Shown here piece by piece: positions 34,012 through 42,297 of a stretch of 64,000 bases of DNA (its first letter is position 1; each line of letters starts with the position of its first letter). Both the position numbers and the translations under genes were made by a program. The stretch is from Candidatus Njordarchaeum guaymasense (lineage in GTDB: Archaea > Asgardarchaeota > Njordarchaeia > Njordarchaeales > Njordarchaeaceae), in assembly GCA_030587605.1 (NCBI GenBank), contig JAUQYT010000111.1, positions 3,337-67,336 of the forward strand, written 5' to 3'. The notes beneath the pieces are model-generated. The model had not been told where the DNA came from, did not search any database, and saw only the letters and a program-made list of their open reading frames with translations.

Positions 34012-36348
34012 TCATTTCTTGTCCTTTTTCTTCTCTTGCCCACTCTTTGTCCCCATTAAAGTCCTAACCATTTCTCGGATTTCCTCGACATTCACTCTTT
34101 CTTCGCCTCCACGAGTCCCTACGCTTGTTACTGATGAGAGTTCCTTGGATAGTCTATTCAGCTTATCCGCAGCCACCATCGCTCCAGTTCTAAGAGGTAG
34201 GTCGATTGCAGCTGGCGGTAGCCCCCTTCTCTCCACTCTACTTCCTCCCTCCATGAAGCTTACCAGTTTCTTGGCTGTATACCCCGTTGACGTTGGATTC
34301 TTATCTTCTACCACGTCAAGTGACTCCTTGATGACCCTTACGAGGTTATTTCTCGCTTCCTCCAAGTTACCTAAGATCAGTTCTTTGAATCCCCTGATTA
34401 GCCAGACTTCTCTCCACCTTGCCTTGGCCTGAACCATTTCCTTCTCTGCCCGTTCAATTATTCTCTTGGCACTCGCTTTATCCCCTGTCTTGAAAGCAAT
34501 CTGAGCTTGAAGTAATTTCTTTGTTGCATTGCATATCATTGAGAACTTGAGAGATTCACGTTTGAATGCTGTTTCCGTTTCACTAGACTTCTTGAATAGT
34601 TGGGCAGCCTTGTTTAGAGCGTTCCTCGCTTTTCTGTCATCTTCGATCAACATGTATACTGTTGCTAACTTGAAAAGTTCCTCACCAGCAAACTGCAGAT
34701 ATCTATTATTCACATATACAATGGCAGATTCATTCAAGCGGTCGATTGCCTTGTTTAGTTCCTTTCGATCCCCGGTGTAGCCATACTTCACGAGGTGGAT
34801 CTCTGCAGCCACGGAATGCGTCCTGAGAAGCTCTGGATCTTTGGTTCCCGCAAGTAGTTCGCGAGCCCTATCAGTGACGCTACTAGCCTGCTCCAATGTT
34901 TTCAGGTTGTGACTTAGAACTCCTTTTACCATAAGAACCTCCGCGAGATTCGGGAGCATCTGTCTGATACTCTCTCTGTTTGGAAGGGCCTCGGCTGCCT
35001 GATAGGCTTTGAAGGCGTTCTGTTCAGCTTTTTCTATCAACTCTTCCTGATCTCTGGAAGTGACTCTCAGCAACTTCAGGTAGTATCGCGACAGATTTAG
35101 ATACCCAAAAGGAAAGACTTGTGGATCATGTACCCTCGGTTCTAGTTCCTCCAAGCCTTTGCTGAGGCTTTCTAACTCAACTACGACATCACGCGTGAGA
35201 GTCACTGGGCTTATGTCAGCTAACTCCTGCATGCAGACCAGCTTAACTACGATTGCAAAGAAGCGGACAGTTGCTTGGCTTGGGCTACTTGAGAGAGTGA
35301 TTACCTCATCCATCTCTGTTGATGCTTTTTCGAGCAACTCGTTGAGTTTTACTACGTTGGGTTCAAACAAGGACAATTCAACTAGTGTGGAACCAGCATT
35401 ATAGAGGTGTAACGGTAACTCTTCGCCAACGCCCCTAACGATTGAAGCTGCCTTCAAGTGCATCTCTCTCGCTGACTCGTACAGGCGTCTCCTCTGAGTA
35501 ATCTTTGGCTCATGTTGAGCCTGAAGCTTCATTGCAATTGCGGTATTTGTGTACGAGCCAGCCAGCTTTGCAGGGTCTCCGAAAACTTCAGCAGCCTTGG
35601 ACAACATCTCAGCATGGCGTCTAACCTGCCTGAGAAGATTACCAGCTCCCCTATCCTTTGGGCTCAACATGAGAAGCCTTCTGAAGTCGATTAGGAATCG
35701 CAGTCTGAACCCTGAGAAAAGAGCATCATAATCATTCACTTTATCCAGAAATCTGATTGTCGACAGCGTCTTTTTCCTAGCTTCTCCAAGAAGTTCCGAT
35801 CTCCTCGCAACAGAAGTTCCAAGAGCCCGCAAGTATATTACCCGAGCCTGCGCCAACCTTGCTCTGTTCAACCAGATTGGAGATCCTTCAAAGCACTTCA
35901 CCGCATCACTGAGCAACTCGTCTTGCTCGGTTATGTTTGCTATGGCAGAAACAGAATCACGCTCATACTCAACTATTGAGTCTAACCCCCGCTGCACTAC
36001 AAACATCGTGAAACCTTGGAGAAGTTTCCCGCTAGAATCAGCTTGGGGAAGAGCCTGTCTCAGCGATTCAATGCAAGATCGAATTATCTTTGTAGCATCG
36101 TCTCTTGGAAGATAGTAAAAGCAATTTGACAAAATCAGAAGGTCATGTAGAAAGCAGCTGTCGCTTCTAAGCGCTTCCTCACCATATTTGCGTTTCTCAT
36201 CGACGGTGAGGAAAGGAGACAACTCGTAGAACACGCGAGCAAAGTCAATTGATCCGTTGTCAACCAGAGTTAGCGCTAGTCGCAACAGCTTTATCCTGTC
36301 CTCGTGCTTCAACAAGTAACCAATGCCAACAAGAAAATCAGTGTACAA
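34012..36348 (-). CDS. Large helical-repeat (TPR-like) protein of unknown function
   Basis: The 778-residue product is almost all helix, in pairs with TPR-like spacing, for example LREVWLIRGFKELILGNLEE-type units and AYQAAEALPNRESIRQMLP. It has no signal peptide or membrane segment. The C-terminus is a highly charged tail (SGQEKKKDKK). The TTG at 36348 has an excellent AGGTGAT ribosome site six bases upstream. Such solenoids usually scaffold protein complexes. The gene is monocistronic; no partner is evident. Confidence 0.65.
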   Translation of the reverse strand: MYTDFLVGIGYLLKHEDRIKLLRLALTLVDNGSIDFARVFYELSPFLTVDEKRKYGEEALRSDSCFLHDLLILSNCFYYLPRDDATKIIRSCIESLRQALPQADSSGKLLQGFTMFVVQRGLDSIVEYERDSVSAIANITEQDELLSDAVKCFEGSPIWLNRARLAQARVIYLRALGTSVARRSELLGEARKKTLSTIRFLDKVNDYDALFSGFRLRFLIDFRRLLMLSPKDRGAGNLLRQVRRHAEMLSKAAEVFGDPAKLAGSYTNTAIAMKLQAQHEPKITQRRRLYESAREMHLKAASIVRGVGEELPLHLYNAGSTLVELSLFEPNVVKLNELLEKASTEMDEVITLSSSPSQATVRFFAIVVKLVCMQELADISPVTLTRDVVVELESLSKGLEELEPRVHDPQVFPFGYLNLSRYYLKLLRVTSRDQEELIEKAEQNAFKAYQAAEALPNRESIRQMLPNLAEVLMVKGVLSHNLKTLEQASSVTDRARELLAGTKDPELLRTHSVAAEIHLVKYGYTGDRKELNKAIDRLNESAIVYVNNRYLQFAGEELFKLATVYMLIEDDRKARNALNKAAQLFKKSSETETAFKRESLKFSMICNATKKLLQAQIAFKTGDKASAKRIIERAEKEMVQAKARWREVWLIRGFKELILGNLEEARNNLVRVIKESLDVVEDKNPTSTGYTAKKLVSFMEGGSRVERRGLPPAAIDLPLRTGAMVAADKLNRLSKELSSVTSVGTRGGEERVNVEEIREMVRTLMGTKSGQEKKKDKK

Positions 36349-36650
36349 CCACTAATCACCTAACTCGACAGTCCTGCAGGCAACGGCCAGAGACAAGACC
36401 ACATTTCCAAACGGAACCACTGCTGCAAAGTGGTGAGAAGATTAGAGTCGCTTACCCTCTTTCCTAAATACGCATCAAAGATATATATCAACTAACCTTT
36501 TGACAGATGCTCAAAGACGAACAAAAGCAATGCTGACGGTAGTCCATTTTGCTTTGGGCACACAAAATGTTTTAAATACCGTTCTCTTCTCTATATGCTC
36601 AACATTGTGAAACTGAGTGACTGAAATGCTAGGAGGGTGAGAAGCTAGAC
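36349..36650. promoter_or_regulatory. Divergent intergenic region with promoter of the PAC2 gene
   Basis: The region separates the TPR-like gene (minus) from the PAC2 gene (plus). TTTTAAATAC at 36570-36579 is a strong TATA box with transcription start near 36600. AGGAGGGTGA stands ten bases before the TTG at 36651. AAAGATATATATC near 36477-36489 may serve the minus gene. No RNA gene is seen. Confidence 0.5.
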
Positions 36651-37412
36651 TTGTCGCACCAGCCGAAGCAACCGATCAACATAGTTGAAGAGACTCAGGC
36701 TCCTAAGACCAACCAATTTGTCGTAATAGGTTTGCCTGACACGGGCCTAGTAGGCATTATCGCTGCAGGTCACCTGATTGAGTTCCTCAAAATGAAAGAG
36801 ATTGGATACATTGACTCAGATCATTTTCCGCCAATTGTAGTCCTGCATAATGGGCAGGTCAAGAATCCTCTTCGGATATACTCGGGTGATGGGATCACCC
36901 TTGTTGTCAGCGAAGTCCCAATGCCGCCAAGACTCGTAAACGAATTCGGCAAGGCAATTGTCGAGTGGGTTCAACAGAAGAACGCAAAGCTCATCCTAAC
37001 CCTTGGTGGCATCCCCGTACCGAACAGAGTCAACATAGAGACTCCAGAGGTCTTCGCCGTTGGAATAGGAGAAAAAGCAGGAGACATCATAAAGAAAGCC
37101 GGAGTAAAGCCTCTCGAAGAGGGGATGATGGCGGGACCATACGCGTCCATACTCTGGCAATGCAAGAAAAGGAACGTTCCAATAGTGTCTCTTCTGGCGC
37201 AGTCATTCGCAGAGTACCCCGACCCAGGAGCTGCCGCCGCAGTCCTAGAAACACTCTCCAAAGTAATCGACAAGAAGATAGAAGTAAAGGACCTAGCTGA
37301 GAAAGCAGAAGAGATCAGAGTCAAGACAAGGGACCTAATGAAGCAAACAGGCAAAAACATGCAAGAAATGGGCAAGGCTAGAGAGTACGAAATACCCCCG
37401 TTGTACGCCTGA
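36651..37412 (+). CDS. PAC2-family proteasome assembly chaperone with C-terminal HbYX motif
   Basis: The 253-residue protein matches the PAC2 superfamily, with VVIGLPDTGLVGIIAAGHLI (24-43), LTLGGIPVPNRV near 116 and the GPYASILWQC segment. The C-terminus is PPLYA, so it ends in hydrophobic-Tyr-X (L251-Y252-A253), the HbYX motif that docks into proteasome alpha-ring pockets. Archaeal relatives (PbaA/PbaB) bind the 20S core and help assembly or activation. An Hsp20 chaperone gene follows 30 bases later, suggesting a joint protein-quality unit. Confidence 0.85.
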   Translation: MSHQPKQPINIVEETQAPKTNQFVVIGLPDTGLVGIIAAGHLIEFLKMKEIGYIDSDHFPPIVVLHNGQVKNPLRIYSGDGITLVVSEVPMPPRLVNEFGKAIVEWVQQKNAKLILTLGGIPVPNRVNIETPEVFAVGIGEKAGDIIKKAGVKPLEEGMMAGPYASILWQCKKRNVPIVSLLAQSFAEYPDPGAAAAVLETLSKVIDKKIEVKDLAEKAEEIRVKTRDLMKQTGKNMQEMGKAREYEIPPLYA

Positions 37413-37442
37413 AGCACTCGATGAACGAGGTGAAGAGAAAGC

Positions 37443-37904
37443 ATGTCTTCTGGCGAAGAAAAGAAGAAGCCTAGAGAGTGGTTCTCGAAGAAGTTTGACG
37501 AAATAGAAGAGCGCTTCGACGAAATGTTTGGGTCAATCTTCGAAGCATTCGGATTAGAGAAACCATCATGGGATGCCGACCGGCAATGCCTCACACCCCT
37601 AAGTGACGTAACGGAAACCGAAGACAAACTGATCGTTACAGTGGATCTTCCATACGTCGACAAGGAAGACGTGAAGCTCCACGCGACGGAGGATGCGCTT
37701 GAGGTTGAAGCCAAGACTAGGCAAGGCATATGCTTCGACAGATGGGGGACTGTGCAAAGATGCCTAGAGTTCAACTGCTTCAGGAAGAAAATCCGGTTAC
37801 CCGAAAAAGTGAAGCCAAATGAAGCAAAGGCAACCTTCAAGTCAGGGATACTAGAGGTTGAGCTAGCAAAACGAATTGAAAGAACAAAGATCAACATCGA
37901 ATGA
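37443..37904 (+). CDS. hsp20: Small heat shock protein Hsp20
   Basis: The 153-residue product has an alpha-crystallin domain from about 50 to 145, with VTVDLPYVDKEDVKLHATED and the terminal ATFKSGILEVELAKR strand. It ends in KINIE, an I-x-I motif used for oligomer assembly in this family. It acts as an ATP-independent holdase for unfolding proteins. ATG at 37443 has GAGGTGAAGAG upstream. It lies behind the PAC2 gene. A CFDR..CLEFNCF stretch gives it three unusual cysteines in the domain core. Confidence 0.9.
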   Translation: MSSGEEKKKPREWFSKKFDEIEERFDEMFGSIFEAFGLEKPSWDADRQCLTPLSDVTETEDKLIVTVDLPYVDKEDVKLHATEDALEVEAKTRQGICFDRWGTVQRCLEFNCFRKKIRLPEKVKPNEAKATFKSGILEVELAKRIERTKINIE

Positions 37905-38074
37905 GCTAAGAATAAAGAACCTTCATTCACCACCGTCAGTCAAGCGAATGTCCAGTTCCAAAAACATGTCCACCAGATCCATCCGAGCGACTCAGAGTCG
38001 GCGACCAAAATCATTTTAAGGTATACTTAACAAGTGATAATCTGTAACCCATCTTGAGGAGGCGTGCGCCCGGT

Positions 38075-38587
38075 ATGAGTCCATCTTCTGAAGGAACTTC
38101 AATTCTGGAGGACGCTCTCAGTCTAATCACGGAATATGAGGAGAAGTTCAAGGATCTCCATGAGAAACTCGGAAAAGCACTAGAGGCTGTCAAGGAAACC
38201 GAGGAAAGCAAGGGAGAGGAAATAAGAAAGCTAAGAGAATCGAATGCCGCGATGTCATCCAAGCTCAAAGACATCGAAACCCAAATGTCGAAGCTCTCCA
38301 AAACCTACCAGGAACTGGCGGGGAAACAAGTCGAAGCGCTTGATGTCCGTGAGCTTCTGGCAATCTACGTAACCTTGCTGGAGCAGGTCTTTGAGGGGAG
38401 ACCCCACGCGAAGATCCTTTGGCTTCTTCATGGTAAGAAGGCAACCATGACGAGAGCCGAAATCAACAATGCCTCGGGTGTCCAGCCTGCCATCGTCCTG
38501 AAGAGCATACACGACCTCGCAAATGCCAACCTAATCAACTACAACGAGGACACACAGGAACTGGGTGTCAAACGAAGACTATACTGA
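38075..38587 (+). CDS. Coiled-coil protein with C-terminal winged helix
   Basis: ATG at 38075 is chosen because GAGGAGGCG lies ten bases before it. The 170-residue product is a long charged coiled coil (about 10-90, with EEKFKDLHEKLGKALEAVK) followed by a winged-helix domain containing GKKATMTRAEINNASGVQ as helix-turn-helix. It could be a dimeric transcription regulator or a DNA-organising protein. ATTTTAAGG with TATACTTAA just upstream (38011-38030) supplies a promoter. No family name is recognised. Confidence 0.65.
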   Translation: MSPSSEGTSILEDALSLITEYEEKFKDLHEKLGKALEAVKETEESKGEEIRKLRESNAAMSSKLKDIETQMSKLSKTYQELAGKQVEALDVRELLAIYVTLLEQVFEGRPHAKILWLLHGKKATMTRAEINNASGVQPAIVLKSIHDLANANLINYNEDTQELGVKRRLY

Positions 38588-38715
38588 ACTGACGAAAGTC
38601 TCTTCATAGCAGTATTCTGGCGTTGCGAAGCGTTCTTCTCTGCTCAACCAAACCGATTTATTAAATGACCCTCTACTTTTTCTATCCGCTTAGACCTAGT
38701 TTCTCATTAGTAAGC

Positions 38716-38725
38716 ATTATATACT
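38716..38725 (+). promoter_or_regulatory. TATA box of the metallo-beta-lactamase gene
   Basis: CATTATATAC lies about 45 bases before the ATG at 38770 and inside any longer reading of that gene. It therefore decides the start. Confidence 0.55.
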
Positions 38726-38769
38726 CACTTGGAGTAAGGTCTAAGAAATCTTGTGTTGAGGTTCCCCCG

Positions 38770-39714
38770 ATGCAGGTCCACGAGCCGATAGACAAAATCG
38801 AATTGAACTTACCGTTCGCAGAAACGCCTATACTGAATGTCTACGTGATTAAAGGCAGATCTGCCTCGGTCGTCATCGACACTGGAATGGATGATGCCAA
38901 GTCCAATCTAACCCTAATGAAAGGAATTGATGAGATAGGCATACCCAAGAAGAAAGTGTCGACGATAATTAACACCCACGAACACATAGAACATTTCTCA
39001 GGCAACCACCGACTAGTTAATGCGACGGGCGCCAAGATAATTGCCCACAGAATTGCAAAGGAACTAATCCAAGACCCGACGAAACAAATCCCAAGTGAGA
39101 GGGTTCTAAGAAGCCTACCCAAAGAAGCCGCAGAAATGATGCGGCGATGGACTTCATTCTTCAAGTACATCAAGCCAGCCAAAGTGAGCAAGACAGTCGA
39201 AGAAGGCGACGTAATTGAACCCGTCGAAGACATGCAGCTAAAAATAATACATACTCCAGGGCATGCCGACGGACACATATGTCTCTACGACAAGGATAGG
39301 AGGATCCTCTTCTCAGGCGACCAAGTGCTAGGCGAAGGGACACCTTGGGTAGGCAAGTCCCCCTTCGGCGCTGGTGGCGACATGGCTGACTACATAGATT
39401 CTCTCAAGAAATTGCGAGAACTCAAACTGGACGTCATACTGCCAGGACACGGACCAATCATCACAGAACCCTACAGGAGAATCGATGAGACAATAGATAG
39501 AAAACTCAAACGGGAAGAAGCGATAGTCAATTCGCTGGAAGAAGCAGACGAGAAGGACCTACTGACCATAACAAGGGAAGTCTACAACTCCACGCCGGAA
39601 GAAGTCTACTACTACTCCTCATGCGTACTAGCGTATCTCAGCAAACTGAGGAAAGAAGGGAAAGTAGACTACACAGCAAAAGGGCTTAACATAGTATGCA
39701 GACTCAGAAGATAG
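38770..39714 (+). CDS. Metallo-beta-lactamase fold hydrolase (LACTB2-like)
   Basis: The 314-residue product has NTHEHIEHFSGNH (68-80), HTPGHADGHICLYD and LFSGDQVLGEG, the metal-binding motifs of the MBL fold, and a C-terminal winged-helix-like part as in LACTB2/glyoxalase II-like hydrolases. The classic HxHxDH is changed to HxHxEH (E74), so one metal ligand is glutamate. ATG at 38770 has GAGGT seven bases upstream, and the TATA box excludes longer N-termini. It may be a nuclease or thioesterase; the substrate is unknown. Confidence 0.85.
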   Translation: MQVHEPIDKIELNLPFAETPILNVYVIKGRSASVVIDTGMDDAKSNLTLMKGIDEIGIPKKKVSTIINTHEHIEHFSGNHRLVNATGAKIIAHRIAKELIQDPTKQIPSERVLRSLPKEAAEMMRRWTSFFKYIKPAKVSKTVEEGDVIEPVEDMQLKIIHTPGHADGHICLYDKDRRILFSGDQVLGEGTPWVGKSPFGAGGDMADYIDSLKKLRELKLDVILPGHGPIITEPYRRIDETIDRKLKREEAIVNSLEEADEKDLLTITREVYNSTPEEVYYYSSCVLAYLSKLRKEGKVDYTAKGLNIVCRLRR

Positions 39715-39796
39715 GAACCTGAAGAGAAACCGCGTTGAAGACATCGGGAAAACACTAGTTCTGAGTAGCCTCATCGAATGCACCTTTGGTGGTACC

Positions 39797-40630
39797 TTGA
39801 GTAGCAAGACTTGGAAGACAGCAGAAATAATCTTCACGGGAAACGAACTCCTAAATGGAAATGTTTTGAACACGAATTCAGAGTGGATAGCTAAGGTACT
39901 AACTTCCTTGGGTGTTCAAGTCAAGAGGATGGCAGTAATCGAAGATAACATCAAGGTCATCTCAGATGTGCTCCAGGAATCGCTCGGCCGAAACCCCGAC
40001 TACATTATCATATCCGGCGGGCTTGGACCGACGTATGACGACGTAACTCTTGAAGGCGTAGCCAAGGCTCTCAGAAAGAACCTTGAAGTGAACCCTGTGG
40101 CGCTGAAAATGATCCAAGAACGATACATACTCGCGCAGAAAGCTGGAATACTTAGGATCAAAGACGTCGAAAAATCCATGGAGAAGATGGCTAAGCTACC
40201 AGCAGGTTCGGAGCCTCTCCCAAACCCGGTCGGAGCCGCACCAGGGATAATGATCAAACAGGGAAATACTACGATCTTCTCGGTTCCAGGTGTGCCAGTA
40301 GAGATGAAAGCGATCCTAACTCACAGCATAGTTCCTCTCATCAAGGCTACTGTGGGAAACGCTTTCCACCTTGAGAGAGTACTCCTCGTGACTGGTGTGG
40401 CCGAGGCTCGGCTCGGACCAGTAGTAGTCGACGCAATGACAAAGGTGGGCAACACATGGATAAAGAGTTGTGTACTGGGTCAAGGGCGGTCAGAGATATG
40501 CATCTCCACCACGGCCGAAAGCGAACAAGAAGCCAATAGAAGGATCAATCAGGCTTCGAACATGATTAGGGAGGGCGCGCTGAAAGCAGGTGGGAAAGTA
40601 ACAGAGGAAGAGAAGAAATCACTCGAATGA
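39797..40630 (+). CDS. CinA/MoaB-like molybdopterin-binding domain protein
   Basis: The 277-residue product matches the N-terminal domain of CinA: EIIFTGNELLNG, IIISGGLGPTYDDVT, NPVGAAPGI and FSVPGVPVEMKAIL. In CinA this domain has ADP-ribose/NAD metabolite pyrophosphatase activity, and its relatives MoaB/MogA bind molybdopterin. The C-terminal NMN deamidase domain of full CinA is absent, as usual in archaea. The start TTG at 39797 has GGTGG upstream. It lies 82 bases after the MBL gene and may be in the same unit. Confidence 0.85.
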   Translation: MSSKTWKTAEIIFTGNELLNGNVLNTNSEWIAKVLTSLGVQVKRMAVIEDNIKVISDVLQESLGRNPDYIIISGGLGPTYDDVTLEGVAKALRKNLEVNPVALKMIQERYILAQKAGILRIKDVEKSMEKMAKLPAGSEPLPNPVGAAPGIMIKQGNTTIFSVPGVPVEMKAILTHSIVPLIKATVGNAFHLERVLLVTGVAEARLGPVVVDAMTKVGNTWIKSCVLGQGRSEICISTTAESEQEANRRINQASNMIREGALKAGGKVTEEEKKSLE

Positions 40631-40930
40631 ACCTGCACACGGGCATAGTTTGGATCCATTCCCCAGACCCTTAACCTTCTTCTGCAAAACTACTGAAAAG
40701 CAGCACCTGTTTTGTTGAGAGTATCGCAGGCATCGCGAAGATTTATGGCGAATATCGCAATAAATACAGTAGACATTTAAGAGCGTTGTAGTACTTAGCA
40801 ATAGTTGTAACGGAAAATGGGAAAAAGGTAGTAGCTGGAAGGGCTTCCTTCCAGTTCCTGATTACGGAGCCACAAAGAACGTGATGCATGAAAGTAATTC
40901 AAATCCAGATTAAGAACGAGGGCGTCTCAA
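40631..40930 (+). other. 300-base intergenic region with leader hairpin
   Basis: CATTTAAGAG near 40775 is a TATA candidate, giving a leader of about 125 bases for the gene at 40931. In it CTGGAAGG and CCTTCCAG form a perfect 8-bp stem (40835-40854) with a GCTT loop, extendable by two pairs. No RNA gene is recognised. Confidence 0.45.
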
Positions 40931-42064
40931 ATGTCCCAAACCCCTGACCCTCAATTAAGAGAGGTCATATACAGTCGGATAGCGGAGTCGAATGGTTGCT
41001 ATCTGCTCGTATATTCAGGTCCAGGGGAGAAACTATCTTTCCTATCAGTCTTCCTGAAGGGGATGAGAACCAAGGTTGCCCGTAAGCTGTTGATCGACCT
41101 TGGTTTACGGCACTATATTGACGAGTTCAATGTAAAGGGTACTACTGTAATTGGCAGCCTGTCTGAGATCGCCCAGAAGGATTCTTTCGAATCCTTTTTC
41201 CCGAGGTATCTTGGTGGTGAAATTGAGAAGCTGGCTGGCGCGCGTCGTGGTGGTGATGGTGCTGCTCCCGTCGTAATAGCTGTCGACATGTCGTCGTTCT
41301 CCATCGAATGGCGGAAGAGCAACGAACAGGAAATTTACTCGTTCCACAAGGGTATGGTCGATCTGATTCACTCTCTTAGAGGTGTGACCGCAATCTTACT
41401 ATATGATGCTGATTCTCTAAGCGAGAGTCTCATGTCCAGACTAGTTAGCCTTCACGTGACTTCTGACCATCCCTTGAATAAATTCAGCAACCCCAAAGCG
41501 CTAAAGGACGAATCTAAAGTAAAGGCTGATGCCGGGTGTCTCTCTCCGGAGATAGTTGCGCTGAGAGGTGGTATTTTGTTCTTCGAACCGCCATCAAAGT
41601 CCGCTGCAGTGCTCGTACCTAATACAGACGCGATCAAAGAAGTGTTGCCCAGTGATCCACTCAATGCTGCTCACCGTGATCTTGCGTTTGAAAACAACTA
41701 TACAGCGTATGAGAGAGCATGTCCTTACTTCTCATCGGAGGTTCCAAGTGGTTGCTTATTAGACCCCAATGTCATAAGTGCCATGAGTCTCCGAGGACGT
41801 TCCTTCATAGAAGGACATCCATGTATTACTGCAATAGATCACTCTCTATTAGAGGAGAAACCAAAGAAGAACGAGGATCGCGATGGTGAGGGCGACCCCA
41901 ACTATTACGATGATGACAAAGCAACAGGCTTCACAACCGGAATCAAAGATACGGTCAGAGTAGAGGATTGTAACTCTCATGTCGAAACTTGGCCGAAAGA
42001 CAATAAGGGCAAAGGAGCCCCAGAATCAGGGAGAATGAAAAATGTCTATCAGACACTCGGTTAG
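40931..42064 (+). CDS. Unknown protein with degenerate RecA/MEDS-like N-terminus
   Basis: The 377-residue product starts MSQTPDPQLREV. Its first 180 residues alternate strands and helices in a RecA/KaiC-like order, with CYLLVYSGPGEKLSFLSVFL where a P-loop would be and VVIAVDMSSFSIEW in a Walker B-like place. Catalytic lysine and the usual glycines are missing. This resembles sensory MEDS/DUF835 domains, which are non-catalytic KaiC relatives. The last 70 residues are acidic and low in complexity (NEDRDGEGDPNYYDDD). No neighbours suggest a pathway. A long leader with a hairpin precedes it. Confidence 0.55.
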   Translation: MSQTPDPQLREVIYSRIAESNGCYLLVYSGPGEKLSFLSVFLKGMRTKVARKLLIDLGLRHYIDEFNVKGTTVIGSLSEIAQKDSFESFFPRYLGGEIEKLAGARRGGDGAAPVVIAVDMSSFSIEWRKSNEQEIYSFHKGMVDLIHSLRGVTAILLYDADSLSESLMSRLVSLHVTSDHPLNKFSNPKALKDESKVKADAGCLSPEIVALRGGILFFEPPSKSAAVLVPNTDAIKEVLPSDPLNAAHRDLAFENNYTAYERACPYFSSEVPSGCLLDPNVISAMSLRGRSFIEGHPCITAIDHSLLEEKPKKNEDRDGEGDPNYYDDDKATGFTTGIKDTVRVEDCNSHVETWPKDNKGKGAPESGRMKNVYQTLG

Positions 42065-42297
42065 CTTCAGAACCTTCTCCTTTTGTCGGGATCGTAAGTA
42101 GCTTGGAAGCATTCCTGCATCTTCTACCCTCAGTGGTCCATTGGCAACTTTTCAGTCCAAACTAGAGACTCCCAGCATCAAGAACCAATGCATAAGTGAT
42201 GATTTGGAAAACGCCAACCTTTTTAATGACTTCCTACCTCAATAGTTGACCAGTATATGCGAACCAGTTGAGTTACTTAACGGAGGAATAGATTGAG

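Noticed and set aside
36971..37933. A 320-codon open frame on the minus strand
   Set aside because: It lies fully antisense to the PAC2 and Hsp20 genes, both clear family members, and its product is serine/phenylalanine-rich with no motif.
38665..38769. Longer N-terminus of the metallo-beta-lactamase protein
   Set aside because: It runs through a TATA box; ATG at 38770 has a GAGGT site and fits the family start.
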